Source: Streptomyces sp. Je 1-369
Lineage (GTDB): Bacteria; Actinomycetota; Actinomycetes; Streptomycetales; Streptomycetaceae
DNA length: 64,000 nucleotides
Assembly (NCBI RefSeq): GCF_026810505.1
Contig: NZ_CP101750.1
Location: forward strand, 5,947,501 to 6,011,500
Reading direction: 5' to 3'
The notes under the pieces were generated by a model. The model was not told where the DNA came from and searched no databases. It worked only from the letters and a program-made list of their open reading frames with translations. Shown here one piece after another: positions 40,703 through 49,943 of the stretch. Numbering within the stretch: position 1 is the first letter of the stretch; every line of letters begins with the position of its first letter. Both the position numbers and the translations under genes were made by a program.

Positions 40703-42571
40703 CTACTTCAGGCCGTCGTTGATCGCAGTCACCAACTCACCGTTGGACGTGTCACCGCTGAACTCCCAGAAGAACGCACCGCCGAGCTTCTGGTCCTTGG
40801 CCCACGCCATCTTGGAGCGGACGGTGGACGGCGTGTCGTAGGACCACCAGTTCGTGCCGCAGTGGGCGTACGCCGTGCCCGCGATCGTGCCGTTGGACGG
40901 GCAGGAGTTCTTGAGGACCTTGTAGTCCTCGATGCCCGCCTCGTATGCTCCGGGCGCCGCACCCGTCGCCGTACCGCCCGGCTCCTTCTGCGTCACGCCG
41001 GTCCAGCCGCGGCCGTAGAAGCCGATGCCGAGCAGGAGCTTCGCGGAGGGCACGCCCTTCGCCTTGAGCTTGGAGATCGCCGCCGCGGAGTTGAAGCCGT
41101 CCTGCGGGATGCCCGGGTAGGACGTGAGCGGGGAGTGCGGGGCCGTCGGGCCCTTCGCCGCCCAGGCGCCGAAGAAGTCGTACGTCATCACGTTGTACCA
41201 GTCGGCGTACTGCGAGGCGCCGCCGTAGTCGGCCGCGTCGATCTTGCCGCCGCTGGAGCCGTCCGCGGTGATCGCGGCCGTGACGAGGTTCTTGGAGCCG
41301 AACTCGTTGCGGAACGCCTGCATCATGTTCTTGAAGACGGCGGGGCCGCTGGTGTCACAGGACAGACCGCAGGCGTTCGGGTACTCCCAGTCCAGGTCGA
41401 TGCCGTCGAAGACGTCGGCCCAGCGCGGGTCCTCGACCAGGTCGTGACAGGACTTGGCGAATGCCGCCGGGTTCTTCATGGCGTCGGTGAAGCCGCCGGA
41501 CCAGGTCCAGCCGCCGAAGGACCAGAGGATCTTGATGTTCGGGTACTTCGCCTTCAGCTTGCGCAGCTGGTTGAAGTTGCCGCGCAGCGGCTGGTCCCAG
41601 GTGTCGGCGACGCCGTCCACGGACTGGTCGGCGGTGTACGCCTTGTCGGTCGCCGCATAGGCGTCGCCCATGGTGCACTTGCCGCCCTGGACGTTGCCGA
41701 AGCTGTAGTTGATGTGCGTGATCTTGCCGGCCGAGCCGGAGGTCGCGATGTTCTTCGCGTGGTAGTTGCGCTGGTAGACGCCCCACTCCGTGAAGTAGCC
41801 GAGCTTGACCTTGTCGCCGGGCTCGGGGTCGGGGCCGCCGCCACCGGTGGTGCGGACCTTGACGGCGTCGCTGGCGGGACCCGTCTGGTCGGCGGTGTCA
41901 CGGGCCTGGACGCTGTACGAGTAGTCGGTGCCCGCGGTCAGACCGCTGTCGCTGTACGAGGTGCCGGTGACCGTGGCGACCTTCGCGCCGTCGCGCAGGA
42001 CGTCGTAGTTCTTGACGCCCTTGTCGTCGGTGGCGGCCTTCCAGTCCAGCTTCACACCGGTGTCGGTGATGCCGGACGCGGTCGGGGTGCCGGGGGCGCT
42101 CGGCGGGTTGTCGCCGGGGACGCTGCCGCCGTCGCAGCTGCCGCCGTTCAGCGTGCACTTGGAGGGGGCGCCGGGGCCGGTGCCGTTGAACCCGAAGGAG
42201 ACCGAGGCGCCGGGGGCGAGCGTCCCGTTCCAGCCGAGGTTCTTGCCGGTCCAGCGGGTTCCGGAGTTGGTGACGGTGGCGTCCCAGGCCGAGGTCACCT
42301 TCGTGTCGGAGGGGAAGTCCCACTGGACGTTCCAGGAGCTGAGCGTGGTGGTGCCGGTGTTCTTGATCGTCCACTTGCCTTCGAAGCCGCCGCCCCAGTC
42401 CTGGGTCTTGGCGTACGTGGCGGTGGCCTCGGGGGCGGCCTCGGGCGCCGCGTCGGCGGGGCCGCCGAGGGCGACGAGGGTGGCGAGCGGGAGGAACAGG
42501 GTCGTCACCCCCGCCACGGCTTTGTGTCTGAATCCGACTCTCGGGCGTGTGCTGTTCGTCGTGAAGCGCAC
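40703..42571 (-). CDS. chiC: Secreted family 18 chitinase with CBM2 and FnIII
   Basis: This 622-residue exochitinase/endochitinase has a signal peptide to about residue 43 (ending ADAA), a family 2 carbohydrate-binding module (about 48-150, WGGGFEGKWTIKNTG), a fibronectin III domain (about 160-245) and a GH18 barrel. The barrel has SFGGWTWSGGF and the catalytic DGIDLDWEYP. It degrades chitin outside the cell. The start GTG at 42571 follows GAGGAG; the earlier in-frame codons lie near the promoter. It is controlled by the direct-repeat promoter at 42671-42712 and probably by the adjacent two-component genes. Confidence 0.95.
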   Translation of the reverse strand: MRFTTNSTRPRVGFRHKAVAGVTTLFLPLATLVALGGPADAAPEAAPEATATYAKTQDWGGGFEGKWTIKNTGTTTLSSWNVQWDFPSDTKVTSAWDATVTNSGTRWTGKNLGWNGTLAPGASVSFGFNGTGPGAPSKCTLNGGSCDGGSVPGDNPPSAPGTPTASGITDTGVKLDWKAATDDKGVKNYDVLRDGAKVATVTGTSYSDSGLTAGTDYSYSVQARDTADQTGPASDAVKVRTTGGGGPDPEPGDKVKLGYFTEWGVYQRNYHAKNIATSGSAGKITHINYSFGNVQGGKCTMGDAYAATDKAYTADQSVDGVADTWDQPLRGNFNQLRKLKAKYPNIKILWSFGGWTWSGGFTDAMKNPAAFAKSCHDLVEDPRWADVFDGIDLDWEYPNACGLSCDTSGPAVFKNMMQAFRNEFGSKNLVTAAITADGSSGGKIDAADYGGASQYADWYNVMTYDFFGAWAAKGPTAPHSPLTSYPGIPQDGFNSAAAISKLKAKGVPSAKLLLGIGFYGRGWTGVTQKEPGGTATGAAPGAYEAGIEDYKVLKNSCPSNGTIAGTAYAHCGTNWWSYDTPSTVRSKMAWAKDQKLGGAFFWEFSGDTSNGELVTAINDGLK

Positions 42572-42670
42572 GAGTGCTCCTCGGGTGAGTTCCGGGGCCG
42601 TTAGGGGCTTGGACCCTGCGCCGCCCGTGAGCACGTGGACACGTGGGGGAGTGCTCACCGCAGTGCGGCG

Positions 42671-42712
42671 AGAATAGAAAGGTCTGGACCATCGGTCAAG
42701 AGGTCTGAACCA
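42671..42712 (-). promoter_or_regulatory. Chitinase promoter with 12-bp direct repeats
   Basis: On the minus strand TTGACC (42699-42694), 17 bases, and TATTCT (42676-42671) form a good housekeeping promoter. Two direct repeats, TGGTTCAGACCT (42712-42701) and TGGTCCAGACCT (42691-42680), flank the -35 box, 21 bp apart. This is the known layout of Streptomyces chitinase promoters, where such repeats mediate chitin induction and glucose repression; they also resemble DasR sites. Confidence 0.88.
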
Positions 42713-42751
42713 TTGGCCGGATCGCGACGGCCCGGCGCCCCCGGTTCCGCT

Positions 42752-43402
42752 TCAGACGCCCAACTCCTGCGCCAGCACCGCGGCTTGCACCCGGCTGCGC
42801 AGCTCCAGCTTGCCCAGCATGCGGCTGACGTGCGTCTTCACCGTCGCCTCCGCCATCGCGAGACGGGCCGCGATCTCGGCGTTCGACATCCCCTCACCGA
42901 TGCAGGAGAGCACCTCGCGCTCCCGCCGCGTGAGGCTGTCCAGGATCGCGGGGTCCGGCGCGTTCTCGTCGCGTACGGGCTTCGCCGGAGCGGCGAACTC
43001 GGAGATCAGCCGACGGGTCACGGCGGGCGCGATCAGGCCCTCGCCGCGCGCGACCGTACGGACGCCTTCGATGAGGTCCTTCGCCTCCGTGTTCTTCAGG
43101 AGGAACCCGGACGCGCCCGCCCGCAACGCCCCGAACACGTACTCGTCGAGGTCGAAGGTGGTCAGGACGAGTACGTCCGCGAGCTGCTCGGCGACGACCT
43201 GCCGGGTCGCCGACACCCCGTCGAGGCGCGGCATCTGTATGTCCATCAGGACCAGGTCGGGGCGGAGTTCGCGGGCGAGCGCGACCGCCTCCTCGCCGTC
43301 CGCCGCCTCACCGACGACCTCGATGTCGGACGCGCTGCGCAGGATCAGGACAAGTCCCGCGCGCACGGCCGACTGGTCCTCGGCGACCAGTACCCGGATC
43401 AT
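42752..43402 (-). CDS. chiR: NarL-family response regulator (ChiR-like)
   Basis: This 216-residue regulator has a receiver domain with VAEDQSAVRAGL and phospho-acceptor Asp in LVLMDIQMPRLDG, and a C-terminal LuxR helix-turn-helix LTRREREVLSCIGEGMSNAEIAARL. It overlaps the kinase gene (ATGA). Its place beside chiC matches chiR of S. coelicolor, which controls chiC; the name rests on that position and homology recalled from memory. Confidence 0.88.
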   Translation of the reverse strand: MIRVLVAEDQSAVRAGLVLILRSASDIEVVGEAADGEEAVALARELRPDLVLMDIQMPRLDGVSATRQVVAEQLADVLVLTTFDLDEYVFGALRAGASGFLLKNTEAKDLIEGVRTVARGEGLIAPAVTRRLISEFAAPAKPVRDENAPDPAILDSLTRREREVLSCIGEGMSNAEIAARLAMAEATVKTHVSRMLGKLELRSRVQAAVLAQELGV

Positions 43403-44589
43403 TCCTTGGCTCCTTCGTCCGCTGGATCGACGGGCAGGGTCGCGAAGACGCTCCAGACCTTGCCGTCAGGGGTGCTCTCGGGGCCCGATTCGAAGGTGCC
43501 GCCGAGCAGATCGGTGCGCTCGCGCATGCCGACGAGGCCGGCGCCGGAGCCGGGGGCGCGCGGCCCGGAGGGGTCCCCGTACGGGGAGGTGACGCGGACG
43601 GTGAGGGCGCGCGGCCGCTGTGCGAGGGCCACGGTGACCAGGCCGGGGGACGCGTGCTTGAGGGCGTTCGTCAGGGACTCCTGCACGATGCGGTACGCCG
43701 CGAGCTCCACCGGCGCGGGCAGCTTCGGCCCGTCCCCGGGGCGGGCGTCGTCGAGCGTGACGTCGAGGCCGTTGGTGCGGGCGCCCGCGACGAGGGCGGC
43801 GAGGCCGTCCAGGGTGGGCGCGGCCGCGGGCTCCAGGTCGCCGGTCTGGTCGCGCAGGATGCCGATGAGGCGGCGCATCTCCGCCAGCCCCTCGACGCTG
43901 TTCTCCCGGATCACGCCGAGGGCGTCCTGGCTGGTCTTGGGGTCGTCGAGGGAGAGTGCGGCCGTCGAGTGGATGGCGATCGCCGAGAGGTGGTTGGCGA
44001 CCATGTCGTGCAGCTCCCTGGCCATCCTGGCGCGCTCGGCGCCGACGGCCTGGACCCGGTCCATCTCGGCGAGCAGCGCGGTCTGCTCGGCCCGCAGCTT
44101 CGCCGCGGCGGTGGCCTCCCGGTGGTTGCGCACCAGGACGCCGGTGGCGGCGGGCGTGAAGGCCACGATGCCGGTTGCGACGCCGAGGAGGACGGCCTGC
44201 GGGTCCTGCCACCAGGCGAGGAATGCCACGGTCACGGCCACCGTGATGACGCCGGACGTGATCGGGATACGTCGGGCGGCAGCCGGTGTCCCGTACACGA
44301 CAGCCGCGTACATGATGTCCGTGAACATCAGGATCGACGCGAGGTTGCCCGCCGTGAACTGGTCGGCCACCAGCGCGAACGTGGCCGTGACCAAGGCGAA
44401 CTGCGGCTTGGTGCTGCGCAGTAGTTCGAGCCCCGCAAGGGCGAAGAGCGGCAGCAGCGACCAGTGGTTGCCGAGCGGCCGGTCGGTCTGCGAGCGCAGC
44501 CCGAGCGCCCACAGCGCCAGCCCGCAGAGCAGGCTGGCCGCGGCGATCTGCACGTCGACGCGTTGCGGGCGGGGCAGGGACAGGGCCAT
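43399..44589 (-). CDS. chiS: NarL-type sensor histidine kinase (ChiS-like)
   Basis: This 396-residue kinase has about six N-terminal helices without a large external domain, then a HisKA_3 dimerisation motif ARELHDMVANHLSAI (His acceptor) and an ATPase domain with VQESLTNALKHA and GAGLVGMRERTDLLGG. It probably senses membrane-linked or transported signals during chitin growth and phosphorylates the adjacent regulator. The start ATG at 44589 was preferred; a GTG at 44604 adds five residues. Confidence 0.88.
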   Translation of the reverse strand: MALSLPRPQRVDVQIAAASLLCGLALWALGLRSQTDRPLGNHWSLLPLFALAGLELLRSTKPQFALVTATFALVADQFTAGNLASILMFTDIMYAAVVYGTPAAARRIPITSGVITVAVTVAFLAWWQDPQAVLLGVATGIVAFTPAATGVLVRNHREATAAAKLRAEQTALLAEMDRVQAVGAERARMARELHDMVANHLSAIAIHSTAALSLDDPKTSQDALGVIRENSVEGLAEMRRLIGILRDQTGDLEPAAAPTLDGLAALVAGARTNGLDVTLDDARPGDGPKLPAPVELAAYRIVQESLTNALKHASPGLVTVALAQRPRALTVRVTSPYGDPSGPRAPGSGAGLVGMRERTDLLGGTFESGPESTPDGKVWSVFATLPVDPADEGAKE

Positions 44590-44763
44590 GTCCCCATCCA
44601 ACACGGTGGACCGGCCGTCCTGCCTGGTCCTGGGGGAGGAACCGGGCGCTACATCGAAGGATGCAGTCCCACTTCGTCACTGACGACGACGATCCACGGC
44701 GGCCGGGGCGCGAGCCTTGAGGAGTGACGGAGTGGCAGGGGGAGCGAACGTGAGGAGAGCGCT

Positions 44764-45321
44764 GTGATCGTCGCGCTGATCATCATCTGCGAGGTCGGCT
44801 TCTGGGTCCTGCTGGCCGCCGGGCTCGCCACCCGCTATCTGCTGCGCATGCCGCGCCTGGGCATCGCGATCCTGCTGTGCGAGCCGCTGCTCGAACTCGT
44901 GCTTCTGGTGGTGACCGCGCTCGACCTGAAGAACGGCGCCGACCCCAGCTGGAAGCACGGCCTCGCGGCGCTGTACATCGGCTACACCGTGGGGCACGGC
45001 CACCGCACCGTGAAGTGGCTCGACGGCCACGCGGCGCACCGTTTCCAGGGCATGCCGGTGCCGCGTCCGCCGCGCTACGGCAAGGCCCGCGCCCTGCACG
45101 AGGCGAAGGTCTGGCTCGGCTCGGTCGTCGGGGCGGCCGTCGCGAGCGGGCTGCTGCTGCTCGCCATGTGGTACGTCGACGACCCCGGCCGCACCTCGTC
45201 GCTGCAGGCGTGGATGCACACGGCGTGGCGTACGGCGGGCATCCACGGCCTGATCGCGCTCAGCTACACGCTCTTCCCGAAGAAGGCCCCTGCCCGCGAG
45301 CAGGAACGCACGGGGGTGTGA
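44764..45321 (+). CDS. Small membrane protein of unknown function
   Basis: This 185-residue protein has hydrophobic helices near 2-26, 36-54, 66-80, 120-141 and 155-172 and a charged C-terminus. I do not recognise the family. Its neighbours are a divergent two-component system and a convergent cobalamin adenosyltransferase. It starts GTG after GAGGAGAGCGCT. The high third-position GC and good hydrophobic pattern support coding. Confidence 0.75.
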   Translation: MIVALIIICEVGFWVLLAAGLATRYLLRMPRLGIAILLCEPLLELVLLVVTALDLKNGADPSWKHGLAALYIGYTVGHGHRTVKWLDGHAAHRFQGMPVPRPPRYGKARALHEAKVWLGSVVGAAVASGLLLLAMWYVDDPGRTSSLQAWMHTAWRTAGIHGLIALSYTLFPKKAPAREQERTGV

Positions 45322-45324
45322 ACG

Positions 45325-45897
45325 CTACCGCTCGCCGCCCGGCACCCACAGCACGTCCCCGACCGCCTTGTTCGCCGCCCGGGCGAGGATGAAGAGGAGG
45401 TCGGAGAGGCGGTTGAGGTAGGTCGCGGTCAGCGGGTTCATCGTGTCGCCGTGAACCTCGAAGGCCGCCCACGTCGACCGCTCGGCGCGCCGCACCACCG
45501 TGCACGCCTGGTGCAGCAGCGCCGCGCCGGGCGTGCCCCCCGGCAGGATGAAGCTGCGCAGCTTCTCCAGCTCCTCCAGGAAGCGGTCGCAGTCCGACTC
45601 CAGCTTGTCGATGTAGGACTGCTCGACGCGCAGCGGCGGATACTTCGGGTCCTCGACGACCGGCGTGGACAGGTCGGCGCCCACGTCGAAGAGGTCGTTC
45701 TGGACGCGTACGAGGACCTTCACCACCTCCGCGTCGAGCTGTCCGAGCGCGATCGCCGTGCCGATGGCCGCGTTGGCCTCGTTGGCGTCGGCGTACGCCG
45801 AGATGCGCAGATCGGTCTTGGCGGTGCGGCTCATGTCCCCGAGGGCCGTCGTGCCCCGGTCGCCGGTCCTGGTGTAGATGCGCGTCAGATTGACCAT
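45325..45897 (-). CDS. Cob(I)alamin adenosyltransferase (PduO/MMAB type)
   Basis: This 190-residue enzyme attaches the adenosyl group to cob(I)alamin using ATP. The ATP-binding N-terminus is YTRTGDRGTTALGD, and the helical bundle has the conserved arginines in CTVVRRAERS and the C-terminal YLNRLSDLLFILAR. It is trimeric in known homologues. Adenosylcobalamin serves methylmalonyl-CoA mutase and ribonucleotide reductase in Streptomyces. No cobalamin riboswitch is evident nearby. Confidence 0.95.
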   Translation of the reverse strand: MVNLTRIYTRTGDRGTTALGDMSRTAKTDLRISAYADANEANAAIGTAIALGQLDAEVVKVLVRVQNDLFDVGADLSTPVVEDPKYPPLRVEQSYIDKLESDCDRFLEELEKLRSFILPGGTPGAALLHQACTVVRRAERSTWAAFEVHGDTMNPLTATYLNRLSDLLFILARAANKAVGDVLWVPGGER

Positions 45898-45910
45898 ACG
45901 GCCAGCCTAG

Positions 45911-46666
45911 TTAGGCTCCGGCTCTCTTGAAGACACGTGTGCCCACCGTCACGGAGAGCAGGACGAAGGCGAGGGCCATCAGGACGCCGTACAGCATCGT
46001 CGTCGTCGCGTAGTCGCCCACGTATCCCGCGCGCACCGCGTCGACGAGGTAGCGGAACGGCATGAAGTGGGAGAGGACGTCGAGCCAGGCCGGTGCGAGC
46101 GCCATCGGCAGCATCAGGCCGGAGAGCAGCATCGAGGGCATGCTCACCGCGTTGACGGCGGGACCGAACTCGTGCGGCTTGTCGACCTTCATGGCCAGCG
46201 CGTACGAGAGCGAGGCGAGCCCGGCGGTCAGGAGCCCCACGAACGCGAAGCCGATGAGGACGCCGCCGAGCGGCGCCCTGAGCCCCATCGCCAGCGAGGC
46301 GAGCACGAGCAGCACCGCCTGGAAGACGAAGAGCGCGGCGTCGCGCAGGATCCGCCCGAGGAGCAGCGCGAGACGGCTCACGGGTGTCACCCGCATCCGC
46401 TCCACCACGCCGAACTGCTTCTCGATGATGAGCGCGAACCCACTGAAGGTGGCGCCGAACAGGCCGAGTTGGAGCAGCAGTCCCGGTACGAGCACCTGCC
46501 AGGAGTCGCCGTCGGAGCCGAGCGGCAGGTCGGTGAGGAGCGGGCCGAAGAAGAGGAGGTAGAGCAGCGGGGTGAGGACGCCGAACAGGATCTGGAACTT
46601 GGAGCGCAGGGTCTGCCGGGCGTACCGCCCGAAGATCAGGGCGGTGTCGGCGAGCAGTGCAGGCAT
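45911..46666 (-). CDS. ABC-2 exporter permease (DrrB-like)
   Basis: This 251-residue permease has six helices and the ABC-2 signature region MKVDKPHEFGPAVNAVSMPSML with LPMALAPAWLDVLSHFMPFRYLVDAVRAG. It resembles DrrB-type drug export permeases. It lies 24 bases downstream of its ATPase and is repressed, by inference, by the divergent TetR protein. Confidence 0.92.
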   Translation of the reverse strand: MPALLADTALIFGRYARQTLRSKFQILFGVLTPLLYLLFFGPLLTDLPLGSDGDSWQVLVPGLLLQLGLFGATFSGFALIIEKQFGVVERMRVTPVSRLALLLGRILRDAALFVFQAVLLVLASLAMGLRAPLGGVLIGFAFVGLLTAGLASLSYALAMKVDKPHEFGPAVNAVSMPSMLLSGLMLPMALAPAWLDVLSHFMPFRYLVDAVRAGYVGDYATTTMLYGVLMALAFVLLSVTVGTRVFKRAGA

Positions 46667-46690
46667 GGTGGGGGTCCCGGGTGGTGAGGG

Positions 46691-47482
46691 TCAGACGGCG
46701 ACGGGAGTCGTGTCCGTGGGGGACTGGGGCGCGATGTCGCGCCCGGTGATGGCGAGGAAGGTGTCCTGGAGGGTGGCGTCGATCGAGCCGCCGTACCGCA
46801 GCTTCAGCGCGCTCGGTGTGCCTTCGGCGACGACGACGCCCTTGTCGACGACGACCAGGCGGTCGGAGAGGGCGTCGGCCTCGTCGAGGTAGTGCGTGGT
46901 GAGGAAGACGGTCGTGCCGTGGTCGTCGCGCAGCTTGCGCACCAGCTGCCACAGGTCGGCCCGGCTGCCCGGGTCGAGTCCGGTGGTCGGCTCGTCGAGG
47001 AAGAGCACCTCGGGCCGGTGGGTGAGCCCCAGGGCGATGTCGAGCCGCCTGCGCTGGCCGCCGGAGAGGGCGGCGCAGGGCCGCTCCATCAGTTCGGTCA
47101 GGCCGAGGTCGTGGGCCAGCTCCTCCGCCCGGGCGGCCGCCTGAGCCTTCGTCAGGCGGTAGAGGCGGCCCTGGGTGATGAGTTCCTCGCGTACGGAGAT
47201 GCTCAGGTCGACGCCGCCGGACTGGGCGACGTAGCCGATCCGCTCGCGCACCCCTGCGGGGTCCTTCGCCAGGTCGCGGCCCGCGACGGTGGCGGCGCCG
47301 CCGGTGGGCGGGAGCAGCGTGGTCAGCATGCGCAGGGTCGTCGTCTTGCCCGCGCCGTTCGGCCCGAGGAAGCCGAGGATCTCGCCGGGCTCGACGCGCA
47401 GGTCGATGCCGCGCACGGCCTCGACGGGGCCGCCCTTGGTCCGGAAGGTCCGGGCGAGCCCGGAGGTGCTGATGATTGCCAT
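46691..47482 (-). CDS. ABC exporter ATPase (DrrA-like)
   Basis: This 263-residue ATPase has Walker A GPNGAGKTTT, signature LSGGQRRRLDIALGL, Walker B VLFLDEPTTGLD and H-loop TTHYLDEA. It resembles DrrA drug-export ATPases. The start ATG at 47482 (MAIISTSGLA) fits the domain start; in-frame codons to 47527 run into the operator region. Confidence 0.94.
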   Translation of the reverse strand: MAIISTSGLARTFRTKGGPVEAVRGIDLRVEPGEILGFLGPNGAGKTTTLRMLTTLLPPTGGAATVAGRDLAKDPAGVRERIGYVAQSGGVDLSISVREELITQGRLYRLTKAQAAARAEELAHDLGLTELMERPCAALSGGQRRRLDIALGLTHRPEVLFLDEPTTGLDPGSRADLWQLVRKLRDDHGTTVFLTTHYLDEADALSDRLVVVDKGVVVAEGTPSALKLRYGGSIDATLQDTFLAITGRDIAPQSPTDTTPVAV

Positions 47483-47506
47483 GGCGACCACAAAAACAGA
47501 GACGCC

Positions 47507-47570
47507 CAAATTTTGCAACCGCTCCAAAATTTCAGTGAGGCCAAGAGTTGGTGTGTCGCCAAAATTTCAG
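47507..47570. promoter_or_regulatory. Candidate TetR operator sites
   Basis: In the divergent gap, CCAAAATTTCAG occurs exactly at 47524-47535 and 47559-47570. CAAATTTTG at 47507-47515 is an inverted copy of its core. These AT-rich blocks stand out in GC-rich DNA and lie 20-83 bases upstream of the tetR start, and just upstream of the ABC genes on the other strand. Confidence 0.65.
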
Positions 47571-47589
47571 GGTCCCTAGGATGGGAGGC

Positions 47590-48231
47590 ATGAGTGAAGG
47601 CCTGCGCGAGCGCAAGAAGCGGCAGACGAAACAGCGGATCTCGGACATCGCGACCGGGCTCTTCCTGGAGCACGGGTTCGTCACCGTGACCATTGCCGAG
47701 ATCGCGGACGCCGCGGACGTCTCGGTCAACACGGTCTACAACTACTTCCCGGCCAAGGAGGACCTGTTCCTCGACCGGGGCGACGACGTCATCGACCGCC
47801 TCTCCCGCTACGTGCGCGGCCGCCACGAAGGGGAGTCCGCCGCCGACGCCGTCCTGCGCGAGCTCCGCGCCGAAGTGGAGGCCGTCTCACCGGCGGTCGG
47901 GCTCTTCCCGGGCTGGGCCGACTTCATGAAGGTCATCACCGAGGCGCACGCCCTGCGCTCCCGGCTCTGGGCGATCCAGCAGGAGGCCCTCGACCGGCTC
48001 ACCGGGACCCTCGCCAAGGAGGCCGGGGCCGCCGGGGGCGACCCGCTCCCCGGCCTCGTCGCCGGACAGCTCTCCTGGGTGCACAGCACGCTCATGGCAT
48101 GGATCGGCGACGAGATGTCCCAGCGCCGCGAGCCCGCCGAAGTGTCCCGTGAGGCCCTCGCGCTGCTCGACGAGATGGAGGACCTGCTGAGCGAGAAGGT
48201 CCTCAACTACGCGCCGCGCGCCGCCGAATGA
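47590..48231 (+). CDS. TetR-family repressor
   Basis: This 213-residue repressor has helix-turn-helix IAEIADAADVSVNTVYNYFPAKEDL near residues 35-60 and a mainly helical ligand domain. It is divergent from the DrrAB-like exporter and probably represses it, releasing on drug binding. Start choice is uncertain: ATG 47590 has GGAGG only one base away, ATG 47581 has no clear site; translation may start on a leaderless or short leader message. Confidence 0.9.
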   Translation: MSEGLRERKKRQTKQRISDIATGLFLEHGFVTVTIAEIADAADVSVNTVYNYFPAKEDLFLDRGDDVIDRLSRYVRGRHEGESAADAVLRELRAEVEAVSPAVGLFPGWADFMKVITEAHALRSRLWAIQQEALDRLTGTLAKEAGAAGGDPLPGLVAGQLSWVHSTLMAWIGDEMSQRREPAEVSREALALLDEMEDLLSEKVLNYAPRAAE

Positions 48232-48378
48232 CGCGTACCAGTGTGATGTCCGTCATTTGAGACGTGACGCGCATCTCCTTACCGCCACAGGCGCGCCCAC
48301 GGCCGCTAACGTGCGCCGGGAAGGCATACGTGAACAGCGTGCAAGCCAAGCGTGACAAGCGGTAGGGGAGTCGGAACA

Positions 48379-49227
48379 GTGGCACGGAAGCTCGCCGTCA
48401 TCGGAGCCGGACTCATGGGGTCCGGCATCGCTCAGGTCTCCGCCCAGGCGGGCTGGGACGTCGTCCTGCGCGACGTCACCGATGAGGCCCTGACCCGCGG
48501 CACCGACGGGATCAAGGCGTCGTACGACAAGTTCGTGAGCAAGGGCAAGCTCGCGGCCGAGGACGCGGAGGCCGCGCTCGGACGCATCACGACCAGCACC
48601 GACCTGGACGCCGTCGCCGACGCGGACATCGTCGTCGAGGCCGTCTTCGAGAAGCTCGAGGTCAAGCACGAGATCTTCCGTACGCTCGACAAGCTCGTGC
48701 GCGACGACACCGTGCTCGCCTCCAACACCTCCGCCATCCCGATCACCAAGATCGCGGCCGTGACGGAGCGTCCGGAGCGCGTCGTCGGCGCCCACTTCTT
48801 CTCGCCCGTCCCGATGATGCAGCTCTGCGAGCTCGTACGCGGCTACAAGACCAGCGACGAAACCCTCGCCCGCACCCGTGAGTTCGCCGAGTCCGTCGGC
48901 AAGACCTGCATCGTCGTCAACCGCGACGTCGCGGGCTTCGTGACGACCCGTCTGATCTCCGCGCTCGTCGTCGAGGCCGCCAAGCTCTACGAGTCGGGCG
49001 TCGCCACCGCCGAGGACATCGACATCGCCTGCAAGCTCGGCTTCGGCCACGCCATGGGCCCGCTCGCGACCGCCGACCTCACCGGCGTCGACATCCTGCT
49101 GCACGCCACCGACAACATCTACACGGAGTCCCAGGACGAGAAGTTCGCGCCGCCGGAGCTGATGCGCCGGATGGTTGACGCCGGTGACATCGGGCGCAAG
49201 AGCGGGCAAGGGTTCTACAAGCACTGA
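48379..49227 (+). CDS. 3-hydroxybutyryl-CoA dehydrogenase
   Basis: This 282-residue NAD(P) enzyme reduces acetoacetyl-CoA or oxidises 3-hydroxybutyryl-CoA. It has Rossmann motif GAGLMGSGIA, substrate loop SNTSAIPITKI, catalytic His in GAHFFSPVPMMQL, and NRDVAGFVTTRL. The short single-domain form is typical of Streptomyces. The start GTG at 48379 gives MARKLAVIGAG after GGGGAG. No other fatty-acid genes are next to it. Confidence 0.95.
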   Translation: MARKLAVIGAGLMGSGIAQVSAQAGWDVVLRDVTDEALTRGTDGIKASYDKFVSKGKLAAEDAEAALGRITTSTDLDAVADADIVVEAVFEKLEVKHEIFRTLDKLVRDDTVLASNTSAIPITKIAAVTERPERVVGAHFFSPVPMMQLCELVRGYKTSDETLARTREFAESVGKTCIVVNRDVAGFVTTRLISALVVEAAKLYESGVATAEDIDIACKLGFGHAMGPLATADLTGVDILLHATDNIYTESQDEKFAPPELMRRMVDAGDIGRKSGQGFYKH

Positions 49228-49423
49228 ACCAGCACTGACGTACGCCGTCTGACGCCCCGTCGGACGCTCCGGCGCCCGGCGGGTCACCCCTCGGAGTGAA
49301 TTCGGTATCGGTTCGCTTACAGACGGCAACTTCCTCGCCCACGGGGCAGTCAGTTGCAGTGACATACGCAGACGCCCTACGTATCGGGCGTCACAGCAGA
49401 CACAGCACTCTCGGGGAGCGCAT

Positions 49424-49747
49424 ATGCACATCAGGGGCGACCAGGCCCAGCTGGTCGTCGGGGGACGCCTCGACGTACGCAGCGCGGCGGACGCCCGCAC
49501 GGTCCTGCACTCGGCCGTCGACGACGGCGCCGGCGACCTGGTGCTCGACCTGTCCGAACTCGACTCGTGGGACGCCACGGGCCTCGGCGTCATCATGGGC
49601 GCCCACCGCCGCGCGGGACGCTGCGGACGCAGACTCGTCCTGCGCCACGTGCCGCCGCAGATGCAGCGCCTCCTCGTGGCGACCCGGCTGCACCGCATCC
49701 TCGCCATCGAGGGCGGCATCGGAGTCGAATCGCTCCCCAGAGTCTGA
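49424..49747 (+). CDS. STAS-domain anti-sigma-factor antagonist
   Basis: This 107-residue STAS protein, SpoIIAA-like, has VVGGRLDVRSAADAR and the switch region VLDLSELDSWDATGLGVI; the phospho-acceptor in this position is Thr (DATGLG) rather than the common Ser. It should be controlled by a serine/threonine kinase-type anti-sigma factor encoded elsewhere. It precedes the STAND-like ATPase gene. Confidence 0.88.
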   Translation: MHIRGDQAQLVVGGRLDVRSAADARTVLHSAVDDGAGDLVLDLSELDSWDATGLGVIMGAHRRAGRCGRRLVLRHVPPQMQRLLVATRLHRILAIEGGIGVESLPRV

Positions 49748-49943
49748 CCGCACAATCCTCACGAACCTGTGACGTCTCGGACGGGGCGGTACCCCGCCCT
49801 CCCGTAGATACTGAGCAAAGGTCTAGGGTTCGGTGGCCACCGATATACGGACCCGCACGGGGGCGCCGGACCAGAAGCGACAGCGCAGTGTGCACGAAGG
49901 CCGGAGGGGGCTCTGCACACCACGCATCTGGGGGGCTAGGACC

